Shown here: positions 53,529-64,000 of the stretch, piece after piece | Layout of the letters: each line of letters starts with the position of its first letter | Numbering within the stretch: the first letter of the stretch is position 1 | Assembly: GCF_002865645.1 (NCBI RefSeq) | Contig: NW_020194594.1 | Location: forward strand, 372,001 to 436,000 | Origin: Hyaloscypha bicolor E | Lineage: Eukaryota; Ascomycota; Leotiomycetes; Helotiales; Hyaloscyphaceae | Direction of reading: 5' to 3' | Length of the DNA stretch: 64,000 nucleotides | Position numbers and translations under genes: made by a program | The notes under the pieces: model-generated | What the model was told of the DNA's origin: nothing | Seen by the model: the letters and a program-made list of their open reading frames with translations, nothing else | The model's database searches: none

Positions 53529-56500
53529 ATGTCGAGTCACCAGCCCCAAGGTCCTGGAAATGGACCGCCGAGTGCTGGAATGTCGATGCAGCATCAACAG
53601 GGAATTCAGCCACCGCCACAACCCTCGCAGAGCATGTCGCAGCAGAATTTAAACCAAATTGTAAGACTCTATTTGCTTGGTAGTTGCCTGATCTGGCCTG
53701 CTTTGCTGTATTGGTCTGCGTTGTGCTGCGTTGTGCTTCGTTGTGCTTTTCAACTGTGCGAAATTTGAAGTCTAGGAATGCTCAAGATTTCCTAATGGAA
53801 AACGAGGATGGCCCTGATCTAGTGATTTCTTGAGCTGTGAAGGAAGGTGTCTGTCGCTAAGCATGAGCATGGTTTCATGTCTAGTGCACCTTCCTATTTG
53901 ATATGATTCTTTGGTGAATCTTGACTCTGAAGCTGAACTTCTTCATCCATAATACTTCCACCTCTGAGAGCAAAAGCAGCACCTTCCAAACTTCTCGGAA
54001 GCGTATCAATACCATTTCGTCTTCACAATGGGAGCTGAGGGACTGGCGGAGGAGCCGCACACGAACTGGTTGACCAGCTTGTTGGGCCTTTTGCCAGGTC
54101 TGAATGTATGCTTGAAGAAGTCCCCCCTCTATGCTCTGTGGAAACAGTGCTTCAGTCACACTCAGTCACCCTCGACGTGAACTCAACCTCCCTGTTACTT
54201 AATTTGCTTGCGTTGTATTTGAAGAAAGAGAAGGGTCTGTTCTCTGAGGATCTCCACGAAAGAGAAAAACTCTCGAGCAGTGCTAAATAATCATGACCCG
54301 ATTTCTTCAAATTCGCTATCTTAGGCGAGATGGCATCTTCACATCAATTCACTGCATCTCGGCCCGGGCAAGGCCACCTCGTCTTTGAATCTCAGGCCGA
54401 GACTCAATCTTCAACCTTCCTTACCCTGCACCCGAACTCCTCCACACCAAAGCATCCCCACACTCCCTAACTGCTGCAGCCTCTTCTTTCGGCAGGGTGG
54501 CCATTGTCAGTCCCTTTGATCCCTCATTATCTCGTACTTCTACCACCCTCGTTATCACGCTCTGCTCTCCTGCGCTGCTCAAGATGGTTTCCTCCGGCAG
54601 TAAGAAATCCCCCCAGTCGGGCCAAAAGAAGGCTTTTACATCGGGCCGCGCTGCGACAGCAAAGTCTCCATCATTGGACTGACCACTACTATCAGTGTCT
54701 GAGAAGTCTCTACCATCTGGCCGGTCTATGACGGAGAAGCCTTCATCATCCGGCCCAGCTGCGACAGAGATGTCTTCACTTGCGGGCAGATCGGCTGCCA
54801 ATTTACAACCACCACGCCCATTAACACAAGCTGACGCTGTGAACAAAAAGGTCATCGAATACCTGGTCAAGAAGGGCTACATGAGAACTGAACAGACGCT
54901 CCGCCAAGAATCAGCGCATCTCGACAAAGATGGCAGACCCATTCATAACCACATTGAGGAACTAGGCAACATCAAGTATACCCGCGGATACAAGCTGTTG
55001 TGCGGTTGGATTGACCAAAACCTTGACCTCTATAAGGCGAGTTGCATCCTCCAAGACACCCTTTCACACCTGATAGATTGAATAGTTTGAGTTGAACCGA
55101 CTGCCATGGCCCATCTTTGTCTACTCCTACCTGGACCTGATCATCACCGACGCGGTAGACGACGGCGAGATGTTTTTCCGTGAATTTAGCCCACAATTTG
55201 AGAAGCTCCATGCGGATGAACTTCGCGTCTTTGAGACCATCAAACTCCGCTCTCAGGTCTTCGAGAATTCGACCGCAAAGCTCTACCGCAACACGAAATA
55301 CCTCTTGCCCCTCAATAAGAACGTATACTTCAACCTTCTTACCTTCCTTGAATCGAACGCCAACTCGGGCGGCACTGTCATCATCTACCTGCTTCAAACG
55401 TATTGCGAGGTACGGGAGACGGAACGAGGCCCTATGGACCAGTACAGCTTCGAGGCGATCATCAATCAGGCGCGCGGGCTCGGCTCTGAAGGTGACGATG
55501 CAGGTCTTCAAGAAGGGATTCCCGGCGCATTCACCGGAGTCACTAACAAAGACATTATGGACAACACAGCAGTATTGAAGCTCGGCCCTATGGCCATGGA
55601 TCCCGACCTCGCTAGTGATGTGCGAGCTGAACTGGAGGAGGAGGATCGACTCAATACCGCCACCCTTCCGGAAGGCAAGAGCTCCCTGGTGGATGAGTTC
55701 GACCGAAACATCAAGCGAGAGGATAGCGCGGATGGTCCTTCCCGCACCGAAATCCCCTACCCTGCATCTCGCGCTCGAGATGTGGTTATGGAAGTCCAAA
55801 AGATCAAGGAAAACCGTGATCGCTTCAGAATTGATAACGCCACCGAGATGAAGACTGGAATCGCTCCAGGCGTCTCCATTTGCATGTTTACCTTCCACAA
55901 CACCCTCGATTCGTAAGTTCCTCCTCTGCACCCGCTGCTAACGTGACGGCTGACTTGCCTCTAGCATCACCTGTGTCCAGTTCTCCGATGATAATAACCT
56001 TGTCGCTGTTGGCACCCAGGAGTCTTATATCCGAGTCTGGAACCTTCACGGCGATCCTCTTCCCACGAAGGTCAGATCTGCCCTGAATGATCCACCAACC
56101 AGCTCTCGCCGCCTCATCGGACACTCTGGCCCTGTCTACGAGGTTTCCTTCTCCCCCTCCATCGAAGGCCCCGCCAATGCCGACGAGAATACTCCAGCCA
56201 CCAACCCTCGACTCCTTCTCTCCTGTTCTGCCGACGGCACAATCCGCCTCTGGTCTCTCGAGACTTGGACCTGCCTTGTCGTTTATAAAGGCCATGAAGG
56301 TCCTGTTTGGCAGGTGAAGTGGGGTCCGTTCGGCCACTACTTTGCTACCTGTGGCTGGGACAGAACCGTTCGTGTCTGGGCTCAAGATCATATCTCGTGT
56401 GTCCGTATGATGGTCGGTCATGACACCAGCGTCAATCAAATTGCCTGGCACCCGAACGGTGCTTACGTCTTCTCTGCCAGTGACCAAGCTGACAAGTCTA

Positions 56501-57024
56501 TCCGCATGTGGTCCTTTGTCTCGGGTGAGTGTGTCCGCGTCTTCACTGGCCATACCGACACCCTTAGCGCTCTCGAATGCAGCCCGAATGGTAGGATCCT
56601 AGCCTCGGCCGACCAAAGCGGTACCATCTTCCTCTGGGATCTCGAGCATGGCAAACAAATTAAGCGTTGCCGCGGCCACCACAAAGGCGGTATCTGGTCC
56701 CTCTCCTTCAGCATCGAGACATCAGTCCTCTGTTCCGGTGGTGCAGATGGCACTGTTCGAGTCTGGGATGTCGCCGTCCCTGCCGATCCACACAAGGCCG
56801 ACCGCAATGAGACTGTTGCTACAGGCGGTCAGGCAGATGCTACTCGTATCAATACCGGCAATCAACCTGCTGCTCCGGCCACCGTTGGTGCCAAGAAGAA
56901 GGGCAAGGACACCATGATTACCCCTGATCAGATCAGTGCTTTCCCCACCAAGAAGTCGCCGGTCTATAAGGTGAAGTTCACTCGCATGAATTTGATCGTT
57001 GCTGGTAGTTGCTTCTTGCCATAG
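53529..57024 (+). CDS. TAF5: Transcription initiation factor TFIID subunit 5 (also a SAGA subunit)
   Basis: Exons 53529-53660, 54851-55036, 55086-55912 and 55965-57024 encode 734 aa. Order: a Gln/Pro-rich N-terminus; a LisH dimerisation motif ([21 protein letters not shown], about 45-65); the TAF5 NTD2 helical domain ([20 protein letters not shown] onward); an acidic linker; and a C-terminal WD40 propeller of about six repeats ([71 protein letters not shown]), ending [16 protein letters not shown]. The second intron (55037-55085) starts GCGAGT, a GC-AG intron. The first intron is unusually long at 1190 nt. An alternative N-terminus from 54695, in frame with the LisH exon, is possible. TAF5 scaffolds TFIID and SAGA. 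Confidence 0.9.
53661..54850 (+). other. TAF5: Unusually long first intron of TAF5
   Basis: Donor GTAAGA at 53661, acceptor AAAAAG at 54850, joining NLNQI to VIEYL in phase 0. It holds a tandem of CGTTGTGCT(G/T)-type units near 53718-53748. Its last 160 bp is open in the TAF5 frame (from ATG 54695), with Ser-rich quasi-repeats, and could be an alternative first exon. Confidence 0.55.
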
Positions 57025-57673
57025 GCACATCGCCTCGACCTTTACTCGCTGTACTACTCTCCCGGCTTTTGACTCGAAATCGGCACTAGCAGACAATTCA
57101 TTATCATCGCAGATTTTCCTTTCAAAGAGAGTATATAGGACCGAAAACGGTGGCGTCTTATTCAGATGGGAGCGAGCGCGAAACATGGAAGGCTACCATG
57201 GGAGGCGTACAGAGAATATAGGATCAAGAAAATTTCATGAATGTGCTGAGATTTATTGTGATACTATGACGTGGTTCTTGTGTTAGGCCCATATATGCAG
57301 CAAGGCTACTTCTTTTCGTCTCTCTTCCTGACCTTTTCCTTTTCGTCCCTTGCATATTCAGTTCTATTATATCTCGATGTCCCACCTCTCGCTGTACAAT
57401 TAGTCCACTACTTCTCTGCCCCCCACCCCCTCAATCTCCGGCACCACGGGACGGCTGGGCGCGACTGCATGTGCAAACATCAGACAGGGGTGTGGGGAGG
57501 GCGCCCTCGCAGCCTCACCACACTCTGTGTGACGTGAGAGCTACAAGAGCTGGCCCTCCCCCAGCGCTCGATTTGCAAACCCCCCACCAAATTCTCATAC
57601 CATTCTCCCACCGAACCGACTCTCACAGTCCTCCCTCTGGCGCCCTCATTAGGCACCAGCAACGCCCTGCGTC
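57025..57673. other. TAF5 3' region and promoter of the zinc-finger gene
   Basis: CT-rich near 57300-57420 and 57560-57660. No gene seen. Confidence 0.45.
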
Positions 57674-59375
57674 ATGGACGAATTCACCGGGGCGCCCTTC
57701 ACACCGCCCTTCTCCGACGAGCCAATGGGCATGGATGATGGCTTCAGCATGCAGCCCAACGATTGGCAGCAGAACGACTGGTGAGCGCACTGATTTTTTT
57801 TTTAGCTGACGAAGAATCAGGGCGCCGTGTATGTGTAGCAGACAGTTTCCCAGCGCCCTCCTTGGCAACGCAGAGCCTTTTCCGTTTCCAGGCTGGGATA
57901 TGCCCAGCAGCTTGGTCGAGACCCGCAGATTTGCCGACAGTGAGCGAAGCTCACAACTCTTCCCAGAATTCCAAGCGGACAATACATTGTGTTCTGCTCG
58001 TCCATCCGCCTCGGTAGACACGAACCGTTTGGCAGAAGATGGACTCCCGGCCACTGAGTTTTTGGATGGGATTTTTGACAGCAACGGCCGGCCAATGCAA
58101 GCGATGACCCTCAAGGCCAAAAACGATGGGCGTTTCTCACCTCACCTCCTGGACAGTTCCGGTTCCCGACCCTCACCCCCTAACAACGGTCCTCCGACCT
58201 CTGTGTCGAGTGCAAACAACCGAGCGCAACTTGACGGTCCTGAGCTACCCCGACTCGCAGATCTAGAATATTTGGCAGCCCTGCCTCATTCAGTTCTGAC
58301 GGAAATTTCGAAGAATGTTGCCGAAGCTATTGTTGCCAAGCAGAAAGCAATACAACAGTCTCGTGAACAAGAGACCCCGCCACAACTACCCGAAGGGAGA
58401 CCGCCCAAGAATGCCGCGACTGGTGCCAACCACGTCTTCAGATGCGAACAACCTGGTTGCAAAACGACTTTTCGGCGCAACAAAGATCGGCTACGTCATG
58501 TTCGTCAGAAGCATACAGCCGATGTGAAGACCTTTTCTTGCCCCGTCATCGATTGTCCTAAGGGTCATGGCCACGAGTTTCATCGAAGCGACAAGCTCCG
58601 CGATCATTTGCGTGGAGAGAGAATCTCTTCCCTCGAGTGGTGCTGTGTGGTACCTGGATGCTCCGATATTGTTGCCACCCGGGTTGGCCTCATTGACCAC
58701 CTTGGCCAACATGACTTTGAAACAAGAAAATCCAACAACCGTCTCTTCGTTGAATACGGCTTTGCCTTGCATTCGCGATACAATTACTTGCACGCAGGGT
58801 ACATCTGTTCCATTCAGGGCTGTCCATTTGGCACAGATGATGAGGCTACTATGCTTGGCCATCTGTCAAATCCTCACAACGGCCCTTCCTGTCCTTGCCC
58901 CATTCCGAACTGTGGAAAAACATTCCAAGACTGGTTATCAACCTCCAGGCATCTTGCTCAAGCTCATGACCATGATACAAGAGTTCGTTTTCAGCGGGAG
59001 ATACGACTACAAAAACAAAAAATGAATTGCGGAACAGTTTTATGCCCCATCTGCGAACACGAAATCTTCGATGCAAGACTGCTAAAGGTCAGAGCTCACT
59101 GGCAGAAACATAACCACGAACAACGTCTTCAAGCCTCAGAAGCACTCACGGAAGCCGTTGTGTCCGCATTGGGATCATATACATTCCTGCACGAAGATCA
59201 CCTTGGGAAGCCTTACCGGGGGCCGTCTATCAGGCTGTATGGTGATAAGTTCTTTCCATATATGATTCTACCAGACGAGGAGTTGAACAAACTGCGTACA
59301 GATAAGGATTTCGAGCGAGCTGGAGCAGAACTCAGAGCCGCTATCGAACTCTGCAAAAATGGGAAGCATTCTTGA
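57674..59375 (+). CDS. C2H2 zinc-finger protein, probable transcription factor
   Basis: Exons 57674-57780 and 57821-59375 encode 553 aa. The 40-nt intron (GTGAGC, T-tract, GCTGAC, ATCAG) joins to read DWQQNDWAPC. The N-terminal 240 residues are acidic/Pro-rich and disordered. A cluster of about six C2H2-type fingers follows (residues about 244-450): FRCEQPGCKTTFRRNKDRL, FSCPVIDCPKGHGHEFHRSD, CVVPGCSDIVATRVGLIDH, YICSIQGCPFGTDDEATML, CPCPIPNCGKTFQDWLSTS and VLCPICEHEIFDARLLKV, most with paired His after 12-13 residues. A folded C-terminal region ends GAELRAAIELCKNGKHS. It is likely nuclear. DNA target unknown. Confidence 0.86.
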
Positions 59376-60871
59376 TTCGGTGGATACTGTCGGCTTCCTT
59401 TTGTCGATTTTGATTTATCTCCTTTAGTTCAGGCTGGAAGTTTTGATCTCAATTAAATTTCTTTTATGTTCGGTATGAATTTCCTGAAGTCTCCAGGTCA
59501 GGGGTGAGAGTAAGATAGTTCAAAACGTCAGTCACGGTCTCAACGCCGGGCTTCTAACGGCTTCTAACGGTTGTTTTGGATTAGTTAGTTATGGAAATGA
59601 AAGTTTGCTTTGTTTACGAGCTGCTGTTTTTGACTGCCTCTTCGTGACCCTTGTAGATGAGACTCGAATTCTACGCTTTGGGTTAATGATAAGAATCCAA
59701 GTACTAATGGCTTTCCCTATCCCTCAGTTATGGTACTCTGGCTTACTTGCCCTTTCATCATGCATCCTCGGGGTTCCGCATCACCTGGGGAAGGTTTACC
59801 AAGCTCTTTTCGAGCTGACGGAGATCCCGACAAAACGATTTAAAAATTCCCAACGCCACATTCACGAAACTTCATTAAGCAGTTGTCTTTTGCACTCACA
59901 TAACTCCTAAAACATACCTCAATGCCAGAAAGATCTCACTCACGGCGTGGAGTAAGGGTGGATTTTTTTGCTAACAATAAAGTGCCCTGGGTCGGCGAAA
60001 TCAAGAAAGCAAAAGATATATTGGCAAGGCGGGGGAGGGATGGAAACTCGGAAGACATGCGGTGGAATTCAGACGAGTGAGTAAATGGAATGAGGGAAGG
60101 GAATAGTTGGAGACGTGGTGGAGATGGCGTATTATTGGGATTTTGGGCGTGGAAAGGGAGACCGATGGGGGGAAGGTGGGAAGTGAGAGGCTTGGCCTGA
60201 GTCTGAGATCCGAGAATTGCTAGACTAGTCAAGTAAACTATACAACAAAGCACTGTCTAAAGGAGAAATGACGACGACGTTACGATGTATGCTTTCTAGG
60301 TGGGTTTCTTGGGTCGAGCTGCGTTCTACATAGACTAAGTGGGTGGGTTCTTTAAATACACGATCAATATTAATCCTCATAGGCATTGGAAAGTCGACAT
60401 CAGCGTTTTCCATTTCCGTTTGGACCCGAGCAATTCCTGTTATGACCTAAGTTGTGTTCTAAGCCCCTGAGTTGCCGCTTAGTTATCCTTCGAATCTTAA
60501 ACAAGGGAACGCCTTCAAGGACGATCGGGTAATTCCCCCCCCCCCCCCCCCCCCAAAATCCGTCTATAGATAAATTTCGAAAATGTTTATTGGCTAGACA
60601 CAGCTACCTCTTTGGAATTGCCAAGATGTCCTGGTAGTATCCGTTTGTGCTCCCCTAGCGAATAGCATTTATGGATCATCAAAAGGAAGCAGAAATTGGA
60701 GCCTCGGCGAGCGGGTCGGATTAAATATAGTCCGAATACTGTAGGCAACTGCTGAGAAGCCAGTCAACAGACCTCCATCGCCAACCTGACGAAGTGCTAC
60801 ATCATCGCCCATCTGGAACCGAGGCACCAGTACCGACACAACTATCTGTACATCTACCCAAAGGGGCCACC
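59376..60871. other. 1.5-kb intergenic region with a 20-base C run
   Basis: Contains an uninterrupted run of 20 C at 60535-60554 and a short duplicated CGGCTTCTAACGG near 59548-59570. No coding frame is convincing. Confidence 0.5.
60535..60554. repeat. Poly-C tract, 20 nt
   Basis: Read directly from the sequence. Such homopolymers are prone to length error. Confidence 0.9.
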
Positions 60872-62973
60872 ATGCTGTGTGCCAAGTGTCAAACACTATG
60901 CAGCTCAATCGATCCGCATCAAGACAATGATTTTATCCACCATGAAACCTTGGAAGAGCTTCGTACAAGCTCTATTTGGGGATGCCATCTCTGTAAAATA
61001 ATTCACAGAGCCTTCAAAGAGAAACCCTATGAATCCATCAGCGTTTCATCGAAGGTGATTATAAAGACGAGACAGGACAGTGGTATCGAGGTGTCCTTTG
61101 TGGACCCTGTCCCGAAATCAGCTGGTGACCATCGAAATGGCAGGAAATCACCAGTGGTCTATGTTATTTTCCAGAGCATCAACCTGCCGCGTAAGTTTAG
61201 GTGCGCGCAAATTCATCTGTACTAAGAATAAAACCAGGCCGATTCACGTCAACGTTGCAGCTCTCCGAAACTTCCAATGACCCGAATACCGGGTCTGAGC
61301 CCGCCTGCCGGCTAGCTGCGACATGGTTAGAAGAGTGCCTTGAAACTCACAAAAGATGCTTGGCATCCACAGCTGGGGATCCACCCTTGCCGCATAGAGT
61401 CATTGACGTTGGTTTAATTGACGATTTGGCTGAGCCATACTTACTAGAGACATCTGGTCAAATGGGGAAGTATCTAACACTCAGTCACTGCTGGGGAGGA
61501 GGAAGTCCAATCAAGACCACCAAGGAAAACATTCAGCGCCATCGGACCGGAGTTAAACTTGCAGATTTGCCACGCACCTTCCGTGATGCAGTTCACGTTG
61601 CGCGCAAACTTGGCTGCAGATACCTATGGATAGATTCTTTATGCATAATCCAGGACGACCGAAAGGACTGGGAAGTCGAAGCGATATTGATGCATCAATA
61701 CTACAAACAGTCATTGCTAACAATTGCAGCCGCCGACGGAAACAACAGCGATGCCGGCCTCTTTCGAGACAGAGACGGACTAAAAAATCGACCCTTCGAA
61801 CTTGGGTTTACTGACGTTAACGGCTCTTCACGGCAGCTATATGCCTATACGAACACCATGTCATTCGAGCTAGCAAGATCTAGTCTTTCCGAATCATTCA
61901 AACCAAGCCCGCTATATGACAGGGCCTGGGTCTTCCAAGAGCAAGCATTATCGCCGCGGACCCTGACCTATGCCCGAGATCGCTTGTCGTGGAGATGTCA
62001 AGAGATGCTCTTCGACGAGCGGGCCCCGCTCATGAAAAGTGTCGAGGACTTTATCATAAAAGACAAGACGACCAACATTGTCAGGAGAGGAGGCGATCCT
62101 CGGAGTACTGATGCAACCATTGCCGAGCTCCAACAGAAATGGATATTCCCGGGGCTCAGTCCAAATTCAAGCCGCAGCGTCGCGAACACAGGGTATCACG
62201 CAAAGTGTTGCTACTTGCCCAAAGACGAATTCTTCGTTGAATGGGGGAATGTGGTTCGGGATTATACTCAACGAGGCATGACATATCAATCGGACAAGCT
62301 CATAGCCATCCAAGGAATTGCTGACGCACTGGCGCCAATCGCCTCTAGGACCTACTTTGCAGGCATCTGGGTTGAATCGACGAAGTCGATTTTCATGGGG
62401 CTGCTGTGGTCCTCGACGCGACCAAAGTTGAAACCATCCCAAAGGCTCGACATCGCCCCGTCTTGGTCCTGGGCTTCCACTGAAGGCGCGGTATTATGGC
62501 CGGGCCATTGGCTTTGTCGATTGCAGTCGAGGATCCAAATTCTTGAACTCAAGCGCTCCGGAACGGCAGTGAAGGCTACTGCAGAGCTCATTGTCGAGGT
62601 GAAGCTCAGACCCGCATTCGTAGAGGATAACCAAGTCTTTGCTGTAATAAACTGGCCAGAAGAGCACACGGAGAAGCTCTCTGGGCAATCAACAAATGCT
62701 CCCCCCAGTTCAAGATGGCCTCTTGATAAGCGAGAAATTCCTCTTTCTCTCGACGAGAACCTTGGGAGCAATGTCCAAATCTGGTTTGCCGAATTGGCGG
62801 CCGGAGAGGTTCATACTCAGGCAAACAGGAAGGACGTGCATTGTCTTGTTTTGCTTGGTTGTGGCGAGAACTCCTCCACTTTTCGTCGGGTAGGATATTC
62901 CATGTGGAAAGAGTCTATGTGGGCGAGCTCAGAACTACCGGAAACAAGAAAAACGACGCTGGCGATTCTGTAG
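60872..62973 (+). CDS. HET-domain protein
   Basis: Exons 60872-61190 and 61238-62973 encode 684 aa; the 47-nt intron has GTAAGT/ACCAG borders. The N-terminal 100 residues form the Cys-containing lead (MLCAKCQTLCSS, WGCHLCKII) common to this HET class. The HET domain (PF06985) follows: YLTLSHCWGGG (about 185-195), TTKENIQRHRTGVKLADLP, TFRDAVHVARKLGCRYLWID, SLCIIQDDRKDWEVEA, LTIAAADGNNSDAGLFRDR and RAWVFQEQALSPRTL. The last block is SWSWASTEGAVLWPG. The protein is predicted to act in heterokaryon incompatibility or related non-self responses. It belongs to a different HET subclass from the one at 3842-6004 (SHCWG type versus SYMWG type). Confidence 0.9.
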
Positions 62974-64000
62974 ACACGCGAAGCGTCGGCCGCGCCGGTA
63001 GGCCGTCTCAGTCTTGGTTGTGATTTGTACTTAGGTAAAACGATTGTTACGTTTTCGATATCCCATACTTGTTGACTCGGGGGTTGGGCCGTTTATCGGC
63101 GAATCCTTCTATAGCGTATTCCACAACTAATTCAATTATTAAAACTCGTAAACATTTGTAGCCGTTTTAATAGAAACTCCCGTTACCTCTTATAGTCTCC
63201 GAATTACTAAATCGCAAGTTCTATTTATTTGTTGTTGTCTTGAAATTATAAAGTGATTCTGGTAATTCGAAAGGTTCGGGCCCTGAAGACGGGCCGTGAG
63301 GCCTGAAATCACTTAAAAATCGCCTAATAATAAGAACTTCTGTCAGCAGGCGGGGCACTATGCGGCTCAGGTATCTTGATTACTTCATTCCTTTTTACGC
63401 TTTATTTCACGTTTCATCAGCTACAACTTCATGATCTCTGGCTCCCCCACCTCACCATACAACAAGTTTCCAGACTTCGACTCGCTTTCAAATCAACCGG
63501 CAGTCTAGCTTTTTGAATTACTTTCTGCAAACTCCGGTCCTCCCACAATTCAAGATGGCTGTTCCCGGGAGCGCTGCCGCGAAAAGGGCGAGGATTGAGG
63601 GATATATAGGTCAACTCTATGGAGGATATCAACCGATGTCAGTTCCAAGATCCCTGCGCGACACGTGGTCAATCGTCAAGTGAGCCCTTATTATCCTGCT
63701 CGATCAACGGGGGAAAAAGTGGAGGCAATAGGATGGGCCATTATTCTTTGGCTAGCCCCGCAAAGAGTTGGTAGCATGGTACTGGTTTTGAATTTTCAAC
63801 TAGCCAGGGGGCTAATTCTGGGAGTTCTAAGCCTTATTTCTATTGCTTAAGGCAAAATTTTTTTTGGGGCAAAGTGAATCGCGTATTTCTACAGGGCTTT
63901 CTCCAGTGGATAAGCCCCTGGAGCATAGCCTGGAGCATTGCATAGAGTGTAATTTAATATAATTATTATTTATATTTATCCTTGCCTTATATAAGAGTGC
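62974..64000. other. 1.0-kb end of window, no supported gene
   Basis: AT-rich around 63060-63240 and at the very end. A small open frame at 63555-63683 (MAVPGSAAAKRARIEGYI...) ends at a possible GTGAGC donor near 63679 and could be the first exon of a gene that runs out of the window, but this is weak. Confidence 0.35.

Noticed and set aside
54972..55931. 319-codon open frame antisense to TAF5
   Set aside because: It crosses the supported TAF5 exon and intron junctions on the other strand and has no family resemblance.
1..64000. tRNA, rRNA, CRISPR and bacterial-type operons
   Set aside because: No box A/B tRNA pattern, rRNA sequence or spaced direct repeats were found; GTTCGAATC-like strings seen lie inside coding exons.

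Overview
This window is nuclear DNA of a filamentous ascomycete (Pezizomycotina; the gene set would fit Leotiomycetes, but the class is an inference). The evidence is many short GT-AG introns (about 40-75 nt) with CTRAY-like branch points, two HET-domain genes, a fungal SAT4/rhodopsin-like membrane protein, an Argonaute relic, secreted GPI-type and GDSL proteins, and fungal DNA transposons. Gene models below were assembled by eye from reading frames and splice sites. Exon coordinates in the evidence fields are given 5' to 3' of the gene.

Layout. 1-9 kb: a hypothetical coiled-coil gene with one frameshift, an F-box/LRR-like relic, a HET-domain gene and a secreted SGNH/GDSL hydrolase. 9-16 kb: hsp90 (701 aa, MEEVD end) with a candidate heat-shock element and a 5'UTR intron, then two secreted or wall proteins (proline-rich; GPI-type). 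16-25 kb: a decayed stretch with a 396-bp fold-back element, an eroded Argonaute gene, an intact YWTD beta-propeller gene, a full-length Tc1/mariner element with one stop codon, a broken fucose-lectin-like gene and a secreted alpha/beta hydrolase. 26-32 kb: a four-exon protein of unknown family, an LPMO-like secreted protein and an MFS transporter. 32-35 kb: gene-poor DNA with nested TA-flanked MITEs. 35-40 kb: a SAT4-type membrane protein convergent with a class A FAD monooxygenase. 40-48 kb: a NACHT relic, a small VOC protein, a J-domain-like gene split by a hAT-type MITE, and a GMC oxidoreductase relic. 48-60 kb: a conserved housekeeping block (flavin reductase-like, MRPL36, VPS5, MED11, TAF5, a C2H2 zinc-finger protein). 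60-64 kb: a second HET-domain gene and AT-rich DNA.

How it fits together. Housekeeping blocks (hsp90; MRPL36-VPS5-MED11-TAF5) alternate with accessory islands rich in self/non-self recognition genes (HET, NACHT), secreted enzymes and transposable elements. Several accessory genes are dead or dying. Three of four clear nonsense codons can be explained by a C-to-T change at CpA, as in repeat-induced point mutation (RIP). The clearest single event is the hAT-type MITE in the J-domain-like gene: its 8-bp target duplication is intact, and removing the element plus one duplication copy rejoins the reading frame. No tRNA, rRNA or CRISPR array was seen.
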